Assembly: GCA_019454145.1 (NCBI GenBank)
Contig: CP075366.1
Coordinates: 1,281,564 to 1,345,563, forward strand
Length of the DNA stretch: 64,000 nucleotides
Direction of reading: 5' to 3'
From: Fimbriimonadaceae bacterium
GTDB lineage: Bacteria > Armatimonadota > Fimbriimonadia > Fimbriimonadales > Fimbriimonadaceae
The notes beneath the pieces were generated by a model, which saw only the letters and a list, made by a program, of their open reading frames with translations, did not search any database and had not been told where the DNA came from. The translations under genes and the position numbers were made by a program. The stretch's first letter is position 1. Every line of letters starts with the position of its first letter. Positions 7,335 to 16,169 of the stretch are shown here, piece after piece.

Positions 7335-9545
7335 ATGCCCAAGGAAGGGCCAACACCCACCCGGAAAACGCCGGCAAGAAGCCGAAAAGCCCCGGAGCAG
7401 AAGATTCACCAACTTCCCGATATTGGTGGCATCTTGCTCCTTGTGATCGCGTGTGCTCTTCTCATTGGCCTCGCCGCCCGCAACGGAGGCATTATCGGCG
7501 ATTCACTCGCTAAAGGGTTCAGCCTCCTATTCGGTCGCGGCGCATGGCTCGCCCCTATCGGTTTAGGTGCGGTCGGGATCGCGATGATTCTCAAACATCG
7601 GCAAAAACATTCTGGCCGGTTGATTACAGGAGCCGTTTTTATTTTTCTAGGAATACTCGGCGCACTTGCCAAACCGATTGAGGGTGATTTCTTTACCGAC
7701 CAAGCTATGCTGACCAGCGGCGGTTACTTTGGCGCAATCATCGGATGGGCACTCACCAGCTTGATGGGCGGCGGAAAAGTCATAGCTGTTATCGCGATAG
7801 TCCTCATCGGAGTTGTTCTCGCTTTAGACGATCCACTCAAAGAAGTTCTCAAGCGATTTACTGCCCCACGCGAGCCAGTTGAGAACAAGAAAACCAAAGC
7901 GGTTCCAGAAACCACAAACGAAAAGGAAGACCGCCGCGCAAAAACCATGCGGATGCTCGAAGAATCTGAGCGAGAAAAATCTGCTGAGGCCCCAACTAAA
8001 AAGCAACCGTTAGTTTATGAATCTAGCCGCAAACCTAGCGAAATCCAGCTAGACATTACCAGCGAGGCTCCGAAAGATGGCTACATCTTGCCTCCCCTCA
8101 ATCTCCTGGCTGAGCCTTCTAAAAAGAACAAACGCGACCCGAAAGAAGTTCAGCGCAATATCGAGATTCTCGAAGACACCCTAGAACAGTTTGGTGTGGA
8201 AGCAAACGTGACCGAAGTTGCCAACGGGCCGACGATCACCCGCTACGAAGTCGCGCTTGGAACAGGGATACGTGTTAGTAAAATCAAAAATCTTGCTGAT
8301 AACATTGCAATGTCACTCGCCGCGCAATCGGTTCGAGTTGAAGCTCCCATCCCGGGGAAATCGGCGATCGGTTTCGAAATTCCCACCGCACAACGCCAGA
8401 TGGTCAGTCTGCGCGAAATGTGCGATAGCTTAGAGTTTCACGACCAGCAAAACAAACTCACCATTGCGCTGGGACACGATGTAGCCGGGCAATCCAAATA
8501 CACCGACCTCACCCGCATGCCGCACCTTCTCGTGGGCGGGGCAACAAACTCGGGGAAATCCATCTGCCTGGCCAGCATAATCATGTCGCTGATTCTGCGG
8601 CTCACTCCTAAAGATTTACGCCTGGTGATGATAGACCCGAAGCGGGTGGAACTCACACTATTTGAAAACCTACCGCACCTGATGTGCCCGGTTGTCAAGG
8701 ATGTCAAAGAAGCCGCTGGTGTTCTTCGAGCGGTTGTTCGCGAGATGGATCGCCGGTACGATCAGTTCAGCGAAGCCGGAGTGCGGAACATTGATGGCTG
8801 GAACGCTAAGGCTTCGTTCCAAGACCGTCTTCCCTTCATCGTTGTCATCGTAGATGAACTCGCGGACTTGATGATTCAGTGCCGCAACGAAGTTGAAACC
8901 AGCATTTGCCGCCTCGCTCAGCTAGCGCGCGCTACGGGAATCCACCTCATCATCGCCACCCAACGCCCGAGCGTAGACGTGATCACCGGAACCATAAAAA
9001 ATAACATTTCTAGCCGGATCGCTTTTGCGGTTTCATCGGGGATTGACAGCCGCACCATTCTGGATTCCGTCGGCGCAGAAGATTTGATCGGTAAAGGCGA
9101 TATGCTTTTCCTCCCTATTGATGCCACCAAACCCATTCGGGTGCAAGGGTGCTACGTCAGCGAAAAAGAGATCGAAGACGTCTGCAATTTCTGGCGCCAG
9201 CAAGAAAAACCACGCTATGTTATCAATCCGGTTGAAGTCGCGATTAAAGATAAAGAAGACCAAATGCGCGAATCGGGCAGTGCGGATGAACACTGGGAAG
9301 AAGCCGTTCGGTTCGTTGCTGAAAAAGGTCAGGCCAGCACTTCTATGCTCCAGCGCAGGTTCAGCATCGGATTCCAGCGGGCTTCACGGCTACTTGATCT
9401 AATGGAAGAACGCGGAATCGTCGGCGCTCGTGAAGGTTCTCGCCCGCGCGAAGTGATGATTGATGTAATGGGAGCGGAGGCAATGCTCGGCAATGCGTCA
9501 TACGATTCCCCAATGCCAGATGGCGCATATCTGGACGACGATTAG
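7335..9545 (+). CDS. ftsK: FtsK/SpoIIIE DNA translocase
   Basis: A 736-residue hexameric ATPase that pumps chromosomal DNA through the division septum. Four hydrophobic segments lie in about residues 30-165, followed by a charged linker (about 175-270), the alpha/beta motor with Walker A GGATNSGKS at 401-409 and Walker B VVIVDELADL near 503-512, and a C-terminal winged-helix gamma domain (about 645-700, QRRFSIGFQRASRLLDLMEE). The gamma domain normally reads polar KOPS/SRS sequences. The linker is short compared with enterobacterial FtsK and similar to SpoIIIE. A perfect -10 box six bases before the ATG marks a leaderless start. Confidence 0.96.
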   Translation: MPKEGPTPTRKTPARSRKAPEQKIHQLPDIGGILLLVIACALLIGLAARNGGIIGDSLAKGFSLLFGRGAWLAPIGLGAVGIAMILKHRQKHSGRLITGAVFIFLGILGALAKPIEGDFFTDQAMLTSGGYFGAIIGWALTSLMGGGKVIAVIAIVLIGVVLALDDPLKEVLKRFTAPREPVENKKTKAVPETTNEKEDRRAKTMRMLEESEREKSAEAPTKKQPLVYESSRKPSEIQLDITSEAPKDGYILPPLNLLAEPSKKNKRDPKEVQRNIEILEDTLEQFGVEANVTEVANGPTITRYEVALGTGIRVSKIKNLADNIAMSLAAQSVRVEAPIPGKSAIGFEIPTAQRQMVSLREMCDSLEFHDQQNKLTIALGHDVAGQSKYTDLTRMPHLLVGGATNSGKSICLASIIMSLILRLTPKDLRLVMIDPKRVELTLFENLPHLMCPVVKDVKEAAGVLRAVVREMDRRYDQFSEAGVRNIDGWNAKASFQDRLPFIVVIVDELADLMIQCRNEVETSICRLAQLARATGIHLIIATQRPSVDVITGTIKNNISSRIAFAVSSGIDSRTILDSVGAEDLIGKGDMLFLPIDATKPIRVQGCYVSEKEIEDVCNFWRQQEKPRYVINPVEVAIKDKEDQMRESGSADEHWEEAVRFVAEKGQASTSMLQRRFSIGFQRASRLLDLMEERGIVGAREGSRPREVMIDVMGAEAMLGNASYDSPMPDGAYLDDD

Positions 9546-9593
9546 CGAGCCTAGCTGAATCGTATTTCGGCCCGGGAGCGTACTTGCAGTACG

Positions 9594-10097
9594 ATGTCCC
9601 CGAAAACAATTTTCTTAATTGCGACTCGATTAGTTGGATTAATCTTCCTGCTCTTCGCAATTCCAAGTGCGATCACCGCATTCATGTTTTATCAAAAAAA
9701 TAATGGAGATGCATCTTATGATCTTATGACCACTATTTATATGCCTGTCCTCTCACAAGGGTTTATTGGCGTTATGTTAATCCTTCTTGGACCCTTATTC
9801 GCTTTTGGATTCCCTGAAAAAGAGCGGTGGGAAACCAAAATCAACACGTTAGGCTTAACCGTTGTTGGCTTGAGATTCGTTGGATTCTTTTATGCCTGTC
9901 AAAAGCTCGGTTCCATTTTCTCAGTTATTGCTTCGGGTGAAAAAGGCGCGAATACGCCTGTCTTAGCAGATGTTGTAGGCCTCATCGTTTTTGCCTTGTT
10001 TGGATTTTTTGCCCCAGCCATTGCGGCTATGCTTCCAGGTTCAACGAGCTTAGCGAGCTCCGAAGCGGAGAATCAACTCCCTCCAGAATCAAGCTAA
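9594..10097 (+). CDS. Small polytopic membrane protein of unknown function
   Basis: A 167-residue protein with four predicted membrane segments (about residues 5-28, 50-72, 85-105 and 125-147) and a polar C-terminal tail ending PPESS. I do not recognise a family. The ATG follows a TACTTG box at 9581-9586 by seven bases, a weak match to the local leaderless pattern, and a short dyad GTACT-TGC-AGTAC (9580-9592) abuts the start codon. It lies 48 bp after ftsK and 9 bp before the next gene. Confidence 0.7.
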   Translation: MSPKTIFLIATRLVGLIFLLFAIPSAITAFMFYQKNNGDASYDLMTTIYMPVLSQGFIGVMLILLGPLFAFGFPEKERWETKINTLGLTVVGLRFVGFFYACQKLGSIFSVIASGEKGANTPVLADVVGLIVFALFGFFAPAIAAMLPGSTSLASSEAENQLPPESS

Positions 10098-10100
10098 AAT
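10095..10100 (+). promoter_or_regulatory. Leaderless -10 box
   Basis: TAAAAT overlaps the stop of the upstream membrane-protein gene and ends six bases before the ATG at 10107, matching the window-wide pattern. Confidence 0.65.
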
Positions 10101-10106
10101 AAGTGC

Positions 10107-11570
10107 ATGATTCGGGTTGCAGTTGCCGCCGTCCTCCTCTGTTCCATGACCGCCGCGCGAGCGCAGATCAACCTGCCCGGCGTCAAGCCCCCGAAAATCG
10201 AAATCCCCAGCCTCGCCGACCTCATGCGGGGCGAAGCTCCCCTCACCACTACGATCAAAGACGCCCGGATTCTGGGCTGGACAAACTTCCGAAACCTGAA
10301 TCTCCACGGAGAAGTTGCCCTACAAGAATCTGGACGAACCAAAGAAGGCACTTGGAACCTGACTCCCGGGCATTACACGGTTGACCTTGAAACGTTCTGC
10401 GGAAAAGGCTATACCTATGGCCCCACAAAAGGCATGGGCTACGTCATCGGCCCGTGGAAGGGTTCGCGCACCAAGTTTTTACAAGATCTGCTCCACCGCT
10501 ATTCCCTCAACCGAGGGGTAAAGCAAAAGGATATGCAGTTGTTGATTTGGGCCGTGCTCGCTCGGGTCAAACCTCAGGACATGACGGGCGATGCTCAACG
10601 GGCATTGGTAGCCCTGATGGGCAAAGACGGCGGAAAGCTGATGGCAGATGGCGCACTCGATTACTTCACTGGGAAAGTCGCGGATGATCTGTTTAACAAA
10701 GCCAGCTCTGAACTCCGCCCGGTTTTAGAATACGAAAACAAAATGCGCGGGCTTTACCGCGATGCCAACGCTACTTACGACCAATTTGAACGGCTCGCGA
10801 TGCTCGAAGCACCTGAGGATTTACGTTCGGAAGTCGAACGAGGAGTTTGGAATATCCATCCGAAAGGCTATTTGGTGCGGTACTTCCCCGCAGGATATAG
10901 CCGCACAAAGGTGGAGATTATTATTCCCCGCCGGGCCACGCTCAACCGCGATGCGCAAAAGCGGGTGACCGAAGTTTCTTGGAGCGATGGATTCAAAATC
11001 AACATTCAATACGGTGACCAGCCCGCAGAAAACTACCCGGGCGATAGCCAAGTCAAAGCCCATTTTGTGAGCGGCGTCACGATCACCGATGCCTCCGGCA
11101 ATGTCATCAAAAGCGAGAAAACAGGCTGGCTTTTGAGCGGAATTCCTTCTAAAAAGAAGCTTGGTTTGCAAACCCTTAATTTACGCCTGCACTTGCCGTT
11201 CCCGCTTGGTCAAGGATGGCTCGGCGGCGCACGTGAAGGGTATGAGCGGGCTAGCGATCTCCGCGACCGTATTGAAACCTACGAAGAGTGGTACGACCGC
11301 ACTCAACGCATCGAACGTGGCGATCCGCCCAGCGAAGGCCTGTTCGACAGCAACCATATCAACGACTTGATTGATTCCATCTTCGGCGGAACAGATGATC
11401 GTTTAGAGCAAATCGGCGAAACCCACGGCCGGCTTGCCGAGCACTTGGCGAATGCTACTAATTTGCTGGATGGACTTCCCACTACGAGCACAGTTGACCC
11501 AACCGACGGCGTGATTTTGCCAGCCAACGGTGGCTCGCAAAGGTTGCTCGGTTCAAGCAGGGCTTGGTAA
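10107..11570 (+). CDS. Large exported protein of unknown function
   Basis: A 487-residue protein with a cleavable signal peptide (VAVAAVLLCSMTAARAQ). Residues about 60-155 contain an aromatic/Gly-rich segment (PGHYTVDLETFCGKGYTYGP, then WKGSRTKFLQDLL and KDMQLLIWAVLARVKP) that I recall from uncharacterised exported proteins in several Gram-negative groups. The middle is helical, the region near residue 250-330 is beta-rich, and the C-terminus is Gly/Ser/Thr-rich. No enzyme motif is visible. Its stop codon overlaps the ATG of the next small gene (TAATG). It starts six bases after a TAAAAT box. Confidence 0.7.
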   Translation: MIRVAVAAVLLCSMTAARAQINLPGVKPPKIEIPSLADLMRGEAPLTTTIKDARILGWTNFRNLNLHGEVALQESGRTKEGTWNLTPGHYTVDLETFCGKGYTYGPTKGMGYVIGPWKGSRTKFLQDLLHRYSLNRGVKQKDMQLLIWAVLARVKPQDMTGDAQRALVALMGKDGGKLMADGALDYFTGKVADDLFNKASSELRPVLEYENKMRGLYRDANATYDQFERLAMLEAPEDLRSEVERGVWNIHPKGYLVRYFPAGYSRTKVEIIIPRRATLNRDAQKRVTEVSWSDGFKINIQYGDQPAENYPGDSQVKAHFVSGVTITDASGNVIKSEKTGWLLSGIPSKKKLGLQTLNLRLHLPFPLGQGWLGGAREGYERASDLRDRIETYEEWYDRTQRIERGDPPSEGLFDSNHINDLIDSIFGGTDDRLEQIGETHGRLAEHLANATNLLDGLPTTSTVDPTDGVILPANGGSQRLLGSSRAW

Positions 11571-11809
11571 TGCGAATCGTCAATCACGATAAAACCGAAC
11601 AGTACGACAAAATCACTTTGTTTCTGAACAAAACAGAAATAGAGGAGATGATTGGATATCTGACGCAGTTACGCAATTCGACAGCGGCGGGCGATCACTT
11701 TCACTGCTCGGATTCTGACTATCAACGTGAGGTGACATTGGCGCATTTCAAGCCAGGCGAAACACAGATGTTCGACCGCTTTTCGCGCGGAGTGATCGAA
11801 GGGCCATAG
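11570..11809 (+). CDS. Small protein of unknown function
   Basis: A 79-residue soluble protein (MRIVNHDKTEQYDKITLFLN...). The ATG at 11570 overlaps the preceding TAA (TAATG), which I prefer to an in-frame TTG six bases upstream. The sequence is acidic, mixed alpha/beta, with TLFLNKTEIEEMIGYL as a likely strand-helix unit and a His/Cys pair (DHFHCSD). No family is recognised. The tight coupling to the exported-protein gene suggests co-expression, and the short gap to the SDR gene makes a three-gene unit. Confidence 0.65.
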   Translation: MRIVNHDKTEQYDKITLFLNKTEIEEMIGYLTQLRNSTAAGDHFHCSDSDYQREVTLAHFKPGETQMFDRFSRGVIEGP

Positions 11810-11812
11810 TCA

Positions 11813-12592
11813 ATGTCCGACCACTACACGCTGATCACGGGTGCTTCTAGCGGAATTGGCCTCGCTCTCGCAAAGCAGTACGCAATCAATAAGCATCCGC
11901 TGATTTTGGTGGCCCGGTCAGGTGACAAACTGCAAGAAATCGCCATTGAGTTTGAGAAAAAATATCATATTCCTGTTGCGCCGATCACGCTTGATCTCAC
12001 TGCTCCCGGAGCACCGAAAACACTCTACAACTCCACCGTAGCGCAAGGGATGACGGTGCAGACCGTGATCAACAATGCGGGATTTGCTACTTACGGGCCG
12101 TTTCACCAAGTTGAGCTCAATCGCCAACTTAATTTACTAGACCTAAATATGAGGGTTCTGACAGAAATTTCTCATCGGTTCATTCCTCATCTAGCTGGGC
12201 AAGCGATTTCGCGATTAGTGAATGTCGCCAGCACCGCCGGATTTATGCCAGGCCCAACGATGGCGACTTATTACGCCAGCAAAGCGTACGTTCTTTCTCT
12301 CAGCGAAGCACTTGCCGAAGAGTATCGAACGACTCCGCTGGCGGTTTGCTGCCTCTGCCCCGGTACGACTGATACTGACTTTGCCAAGAAAGCAAATGTT
12401 GGTCGGGCAAGATTATTCCAAGGCAAGTTGATGACGGCCGAGCAGGTCGCCGCATACGCCTACATCGGGATTCAACATGGCGACCCGGTGATCATTCCTT
12501 GCTTCATGAACAAGGTTTCGACTTGGCTCCCGCGATTCCTGCCGCGTAATGTCATCAGTCGTTTAGTTGCGGGCGCTAACGAACAAGCTTAG
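11813..12592 (+). CDS. Short-chain dehydrogenase/reductase (classical SDR)
   Basis: A 259-residue NAD(P)-dependent oxidoreductase: TGASSGIG nucleotide-binding motif at residues 9-16, NNAG near residue 90, catalytic Ser in the VNVASTAGF stretch, and YYASKAY giving the Tyr-x3-Lys pair near 152-156. ARSGDKL after the second strand suggests preference for NADP. Substrate cannot be told. The C-terminal region (after residue 190) matches the DltE/YqjQ-like group of SDRs. Three bases separate it from the upstream small gene, so it is likely co-transcribed. Confidence 0.9.
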   Translation: MSDHYTLITGASSGIGLALAKQYAINKHPLILVARSGDKLQEIAIEFEKKYHIPVAPITLDLTAPGAPKTLYNSTVAQGMTVQTVINNAGFATYGPFHQVELNRQLNLLDLNMRVLTEISHRFIPHLAGQAISRLVNVASTAGFMPGPTMATYYASKAYVLSLSEALAEEYRTTPLAVCCLCPGTTDTDFAKKANVGRARLFQGKLMTAEQVAAYAYIGIQHGDPVIIPCFMNKVSTWLPRFLPRNVISRLVAGANEQA

Positions 12593-12630
12593 CAACCTAC
12601 GGCTAGCGATTCACGTCCCTTAGTTTGATT

Positions 12631-14472
12631 GTGAAATCGTTGCGACTCTTCATTCTTGGCTTACTTACCTGCTTGGCGGCATGCGCTTTTGCGCGGGACG
12701 AAGGGTTCCAGATCGACCGATACGATGTTCAAGTCCAAGTTCATTCGGACTCAACGATAGATGTTCAGGAAGAAATTCGTGTGACTTTTCTAGAATCGCG
12801 ACGCGGGATTTTCCGAACCATTCCCTATCGTTATCAGTTGGATGGAAACAAGCAACGGAAAGTAGATATTTCTATCATTCAGGTTCCGGGTCAGGAGTTC
12901 AAAGTTTCCGATCAATCAGGCAGTAAGAGCATCCGGATCGGCAACGCAGATACATGGCTTCCACCTGGCCAGCAGGTGGTTTACAACATCAACTACCGCG
13001 TGAACGGTGCCGTGAACTGGTACGAATCTAACAAAGACTGGAAGCCGTGGGCGGAAATCTATTGGAACATCATCGGTCACGAGTGGGATACCACCATCGG
13101 CAAAGTCAACTATCGAGTGATCTTCCCGCATGAATCAGGAATGCAATTGCGCTCGCGGATTTTGGTCGGGGGTTACGGTTCGCAGAACGGATTCACTCTG
13201 AACAAGCCAGGAAAGCAGTACGAATCAAGTATTCAAACAAGCGCGGTTCTGAATGAAGGAGAACTCACTGGTACAGTCAATCGAATACTAAACCCCGGCG
13301 AAGGAATGACCATTATTCTCGGTGTTCCGAGCTCGTTAGTTCCCGAACCACCGTTTACTGCCAAGCTTTCCCATTTTCTAAGAAACAATGTTGGCTTACT
13401 GTTACCTGTTTTAATCGGGGCAATTCTGTATGTCGTGTGGCTATTTATCGGTCGTGACCCCAAGCTTGGCCCGCCCGGAGTTCGGTTCGAGCCACCCGAA
13501 GGGCTTGATGCGGCCTTCAGCGGAGTCTTGATTGATGATAAGGTTGACGGGCGCGATATTGCTGCGGGAATTATGTCGCTTGCGGTTAAGGGGCATATCA
13601 AATTTGTCAGTCTGCACAAACACGGCACATTTGAAGATGAAACCACCGTAATCCAGTCCACCGACCGAGTTGATGCGGGAAATCTTAGTCCGTTTGAAAA
13701 AGACCTGTTGACTGCGCTTGATCCGCCGCTCTATTCGGTTCCCGTTACTGACTTACGCTACCGAATGGCAAGCAGCCTTCCCCGCCTCGCCAGGGATTTG
13801 CGTGATCGCCTGGTGGAAGACGGCTACTACCGATCTGACCCGGCAACGGTTAAGGCAAACGTCGTTCAACCATTTTTTATTGCCGGATTCTTCGCTTTAT
13901 TTGGAGTCAGCGCGATTGTTGCTGGGCTGAGTTTCTTTGATCTCCATTTATCGCTGGCAACCACAATAATTGGCATTATTCTCTCAATTCCCGTTATCGT
14001 TTTCTTTGCCCATATCATGCCAGCGCGTACCAGGCTTGGGGCACTCCGCCACCGAGAATGTATGGGGTTCTACGAAGCTATGCACCGCCGGTCGCATTAC
14101 ATGGATTGGTTTACCAAAACGAACCTTGATATGGCGAAATACGAAGAGTATCTGCCTTATGCGGTTGCCTTTGGCTTAACCAAAGAGTGGTCTGAAATTT
14201 GCGGCAAGGTCATCACAGAATTACCTTCGTTCTATGAATCGGACAATGATATCTTTAACGCCTATTGGCTGAGCCATTCAATTGACCGTGACTTCCGTTA
14301 TATGGCCAACGACTTCACGCCAGTGATTACCGAGACAATTCGATCCGATACACAGTCCGCTTGGAATAGCGATGGCGGTTGGGGCGGAGGTTCCAGCGGT
14401 AGCAGCGGATTTAGTGGGGGAGGCGGGTTCTCCGGTGGTGGATTTGGCGGTGGTGGCGGTGGAAGCTGGTAA
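12631..14472 (+). CDS. DUF2207 membrane protein with Gly-rich C-terminus
   Basis: About 613 residues. The N-terminal part after a signal peptide (LRLFILGLLTCLAACAFA) matches DUF2207: YDVQVQVHSDSTIDVQEEIRVTF then GIFRTIPYRY. A membrane helix follows near residue 250, then a soluble region, two more helices near 410-455, another soluble segment with a RHRECMGFYEA motif, and a tail made almost only of Gly and Ser ending GGGGSW, as is usual in this family. The GTG at 12631 gives the cleanest signal peptide; an in-frame TTG lies six bases upstream. Function is unknown in the family; membrane location is supported. Confidence 0.85.
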   Translation: MKSLRLFILGLLTCLAACAFARDEGFQIDRYDVQVQVHSDSTIDVQEEIRVTFLESRRGIFRTIPYRYQLDGNKQRKVDISIIQVPGQEFKVSDQSGSKSIRIGNADTWLPPGQQVVYNINYRVNGAVNWYESNKDWKPWAEIYWNIIGHEWDTTIGKVNYRVIFPHESGMQLRSRILVGGYGSQNGFTLNKPGKQYESSIQTSAVLNEGELTGTVNRILNPGEGMTIILGVPSSLVPEPPFTAKLSHFLRNNVGLLLPVLIGAILYVVWLFIGRDPKLGPPGVRFEPPEGLDAAFSGVLIDDKVDGRDIAAGIMSLAVKGHIKFVSLHKHGTFEDETTVIQSTDRVDAGNLSPFEKDLLTALDPPLYSVPVTDLRYRMASSLPRLARDLRDRLVEDGYYRSDPATVKANVVQPFFIAGFFALFGVSAIVAGLSFFDLHLSLATTIIGIILSIPVIVFFAHIMPARTRLGALRHRECMGFYEAMHRRSHYMDWFTKTNLDMAKYEEYLPYAVAFGLTKEWSEICGKVITELPSFYESDNDIFNAYWLSHSIDRDFRYMANDFTPVITETIRSDTQSAWNSDGGWGGGSSGSSGFSGGGGFSGGGFGGGGGGSW

Positions 14473-14475
14473 CCA

Positions 14476-15150
14476 TCAATCCATCAGGATTTCTGCGATG
14501 TGATTGATATTTGGCACGAGGTGCGTGTGGGGAAATGGCATGAGAGCTTCCAGAGTGTGAGTGCCTTCGGTCACGCCAATGTTCCAAGCGCAACCACCCG
14601 TGTGCCCCATGATCAGATCGTTAGGAGTATCTCCAACCTTGGCAACGTGAAGCGGGTTATCCACGGCGAGGGCCTTCATGGCTTGCCAAACCATCTCGGG
14701 CGCGGGTTTGGGGCGGTTAACTTCGCTTGAAGTCACTACGTAATCAATGATTCCGCCTTTCCACTTGAGTTTTTCAAGAATCGCATCGGCAACGCGACGG
14801 GTATAGCCAGTATCTAAAACGACATACGCGCCATTTTTCTTGATCTGGTCAAAGACTTTCATCGCGCCCGGAACTTCCCCACCCTTTTCTTCAAAGTGAG
14901 CGATCAACCGGTCTTCTAGATCGGCGACGATGGGATCGACATGCTCTTTGACTTCCCACTGAGGGTCGCCAGCTCGTTTGAGGGCTTGGCGTACTTGGAG
15001 CGGCAAAGCCATCCCCATAAGCGGGGTAAATCTTCCTTGGCTGAGGTCGAGGCCGCGATCGGCAAATTGTTTAGACATTACTCTCGCCACGTCTCCACGA
15101 TCAAAAACCGTAGTTCCTGCCATATCGAACATGACCAACCTCGCCAACAT
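14476..15150 (-). CDS. Phosphonatase-like HAD-family hydrolase
   Basis: A 224-residue HAD hydrolase with the nucleophile motif VMFDMAGTT (first Asp at residue 9), motif II Thr in VVLDTGYTRR, motif III Lys in NRPKPAPEM, and GDTPNDLIMG as motif IV. The FDxAGTT form and the overall length match the phosphonatase-like subgroup related to phosphonoacetaldehyde hydrolase. True PhnX needs a cap-domain Lys that I cannot place, so the substrate is open. No phosphonate genes are nearby. The start follows a CATACT box by seven bases and is divergent from speE. Confidence 0.82.
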   Translation of the reverse strand: MLARLVMFDMAGTTVFDRGDVARVMSKQFADRGLDLSQGRFTPLMGMALPLQVRQALKRAGDPQWEVKEHVDPIVADLEDRLIAHFEEKGGEVPGAMKVFDQIKKNGAYVVLDTGYTRRVADAILEKLKWKGGIIDYVVTSSEVNRPKPAPEMVWQAMKALAVDNPLHVAKVGDTPNDLIMGHTGGCAWNIGVTEGTHTLEALMPFPHTHLVPNINHIAEILMD

Positions 15151-15157
15151 CCCATCA

Positions 15158-15163
15158 AGTATG
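15158..15163 (-). promoter_or_regulatory. Leaderless -10 box of HAD hydrolase gene
   Basis: On the minus strand CATACT lies seven bases before the ATG at 15150. It faces away from the speE promoter 65 bp to the right. Confidence 0.6.
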
Positions 15164-15227
15164 ACCGATGAAAGGCGGTCAGCGGTTCGTCATCCGGCAA
15201 GCCCCGGCGTATCTCGGCAAAAAATGG

Positions 15228-15233
15228 TGAAAT
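15228..15233 (+). promoter_or_regulatory. Leaderless -10 box of speE
   Basis: TGAAAT ends six bases before the GTG start at 15240. The hexamer is a weaker match than most, but the spacing is exact. Confidence 0.5.
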
Positions 15234-15239
15234 AAACCT

Positions 15240-16076
15240 GTGAAAACACTGACTTACCCGATCCGAAGCGACAAATTAACCATGTCGGTCGCTGTATCTG
15301 ATCATTTAGCCAGTGTGAAATCGCCGTTTCAAACCATTGATATTTATCAATCCACCGAGCTTGGAAAGATGCTCTTTTTAGATGGGCACGTTCAGTTAGC
15401 TGAATTCGATGAACACGCCTACCACGAATCGTTCGCTCACATTCCGCTTTCCGGTCAAAAGCATCCGCAGAGTGCCCTGATTGTAGGGGGCGGTGACGGA
15501 GGATTATTGAGAGAACTCTGCCGACACAGTTCATTTTCAACCATCCACATGGTGGAGATTGATGAGTTAGTTGTTGATACCTGCAAAAGATTTTTGCCCC
15601 AACTCAATAATGGAGCGTTCGATGATCCCAGGGTCAGCTTGTTTATTGAAGATGCTTTTGCATTCATTAAAAATACTCCGCAAAAGTACGATGCAATTTA
15701 TATTGACGCCACCGATGTGTACGAAGAGGAAGATGGCAGTCTCTCCGAAAATCTGTTCACTGATGGCTTCTATGCCGACTGCCGCAAGGCTTTGAGCGAA
15801 TCAGGAATTGTCGTCACCCAAGCCGATAACCCTGTGTTCTGCCCTTATAGCGCAGGGCCGATTGAAAAGCAGTTCCGAAAAGCTTTCGGAAACGCGGGCA
15901 TCTATTGGAGCTTGGTACCTTCGTTTGGCGGATACTCGGCGTTTGTATGGGGAAGCCCGAACCACCAACCTGCGTCCACCATGCAGTTTTCTAGCCCCAT
16001 CGAAACCAAATACCTCACTGATCTCACCTATCAAATGGCATTCACTCAAGTGCCGTTTGGTGAGCTCAGCCGCTGA
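15240..16076 (+). CDS. speE: Spermidine synthase (polyamine aminopropyltransferase)
   Basis: A 278-residue enzyme that moves an aminopropyl group from decarboxylated S-adenosylmethionine to putrescine. The Rossmann-like core shows LIVGGGDGGLLREL (about residue 80), VEIDELVVDTCKRFLP, and YDAIYIDATDVYEEE, where the Asp fits the catalytic residue; usual enzymes read DxTDP, so the Val after D-A-T-D is a small departure. The N-terminal beta domain includes LFLDGHVQLAEFDEHAYHE, a family signature. The start is GTG. No speD is in the window. Confidence 0.92.
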   Translation: MKTLTYPIRSDKLTMSVAVSDHLASVKSPFQTIDIYQSTELGKMLFLDGHVQLAEFDEHAYHESFAHIPLSGQKHPQSALIVGGGDGGLLRELCRHSSFSTIHMVEIDELVVDTCKRFLPQLNNGAFDDPRVSLFIEDAFAFIKNTPQKYDAIYIDATDVYEEEDGSLSENLFTDGFYADCRKALSESGIVVTQADNPVFCPYSAGPIEKQFRKAFGNAGIYWSLVPSFGGYSAFVWGSPNHQPASTMQFSSPIETKYLTDLTYQMAFTQVPFGELSR

Positions 16077-16169
16077 CCCTCGCAATTCGAGCGGTTTTTA
16101 TCGCAACTGCGCATATTACGGGGCTGCGGCACGTCTTGTTAGCGGAAAACCACGATTGAGGTTTTTGAA

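Noticed and set aside
9580-9592. Dyad GTACT-TGC-AGTAC as an operator
   Set aside because: Only 5-bp arms, a single copy and no adjacent regulator; likely chance.
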